From Silvimonas sp. (lineage in GTDB: Bacteria > Pseudomonadota > Gammaproteobacteria > Burkholderiales > Chitinibacteraceae), in contig JASLES010000104.1 of assembly GCA_030151005.1 (NCBI GenBank), forward strand, positions 1 through 6,440: DNA of 6,440 nucleotides, read 5' to 3'. Below, piece by piece: positions 6,340 through 6,440 of the stretch. The first letter of the stretch is position 1. Every line of letters starts with the position of its first letter. A model generated the notes under the pieces. It did not search any database. It saw only the letters and a program-made list of their open reading frames with translations, and was not told the DNA's origin. The translations under genes and the position numbers were made by a program.

Positions 6340-6440
6340 CGACCATGCAACTCGAAGCTGTTGCTGTTGGGGTTGCAGTTGTTTTTGACTTTCCTCCCCC
6401 GTTAAAGCCCAGCGCCGAAGGAGTGGAGGGAGACCTTGGG
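6340..6440. repeat. Possible 5' part of another dispersed repeat copy (truncated by window end)
   Basis: No gene is supported here. The stretch starts with a low-complexity series of GTTG-type units (GCTGTTGCTGTTGGGGTTGCA, about 6358-6378), then TTTTTGACTTTCCTCCCCC, then a G/A-rich part ending GGAGGGAGACCTTGGG. From memory, such GTTG-rich tracts followed by CTCCCCCG and GGAGGGAGACC often precede the CTTTCTTTG hairpin element seen at the opening of the window. If so, the hairpin should follow just beyond position 6440. The two window ends share no long identical block, so this link is inference. Confidence 0.35.

Noticed and set aside
1..6440. Novel defence, mobile or biosynthetic system
   Set aside because: All long frames are explained by conserved housekeeping genes; no transposase, integrase, attachment site, CRISPR-like array or unassigned large gene is present.

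Overview
The window looks like ordinary chromosomal DNA from a betaproteobacterium. The evidence is the gene order DUF971 protein, ubiE, ubiJ, ubiB, the moderately high GC content, and protein sequences of betaproteobacterial type. A Neisseriales-like host is my best guess, but that rests only on impression. All six genes I can support lie on the plus strand, and all are intact housekeeping genes. I see no phage, insertion sequence, CRISPR array, toxin-antitoxin or defence gene.

Layout: positions 1-96 carry the tail of a dispersed intergenic repeat ending in a perfect 13-bp hairpin, followed by about 170 bases of leader. Positions 266-2151 hold a small DUF971 protein, the methyltransferase UbiE and, after a 186-base gap, the SCP2-fold accessory factor UbiJ. 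UbiB (2224-3741) and the cell-wall recycling amidase AmpD (3738-4283) follow and overlap by four bases. A short intergenic region (4284-4384) contains nested inverted and direct repeats next to a perfect TATAAT box. The potassium transporter gene kup (4385-6283) follows and closes with a clear rho-independent terminator at 6303-6333. The last ~100 bases are low-complexity and G/C-skewed, and may be the front part of another copy of the repeat that opens the window.

How the genes work together: UbiE performs the C-methylation common to ubiquinone and menaquinone synthesis. UbiJ is a lipid-binding assembly factor of the soluble ubiquinone-synthesis complex. UbiB is an atypical kinase/ATPase needed for ubiquinone production or movement, so the first half of the window is a ubiquinone module. 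AmpD has an unrelated job in peptidoglycan recycling but appears translationally coupled to ubiB. Kup seems to be a separate transcription unit. I found no previously undescribed system. The points most worth a second look are the operator-like repeats before kup, the flanking dispersed repeats, and the small hairpins in the ubiE-ubiJ and ubiJ-ubiB gaps.
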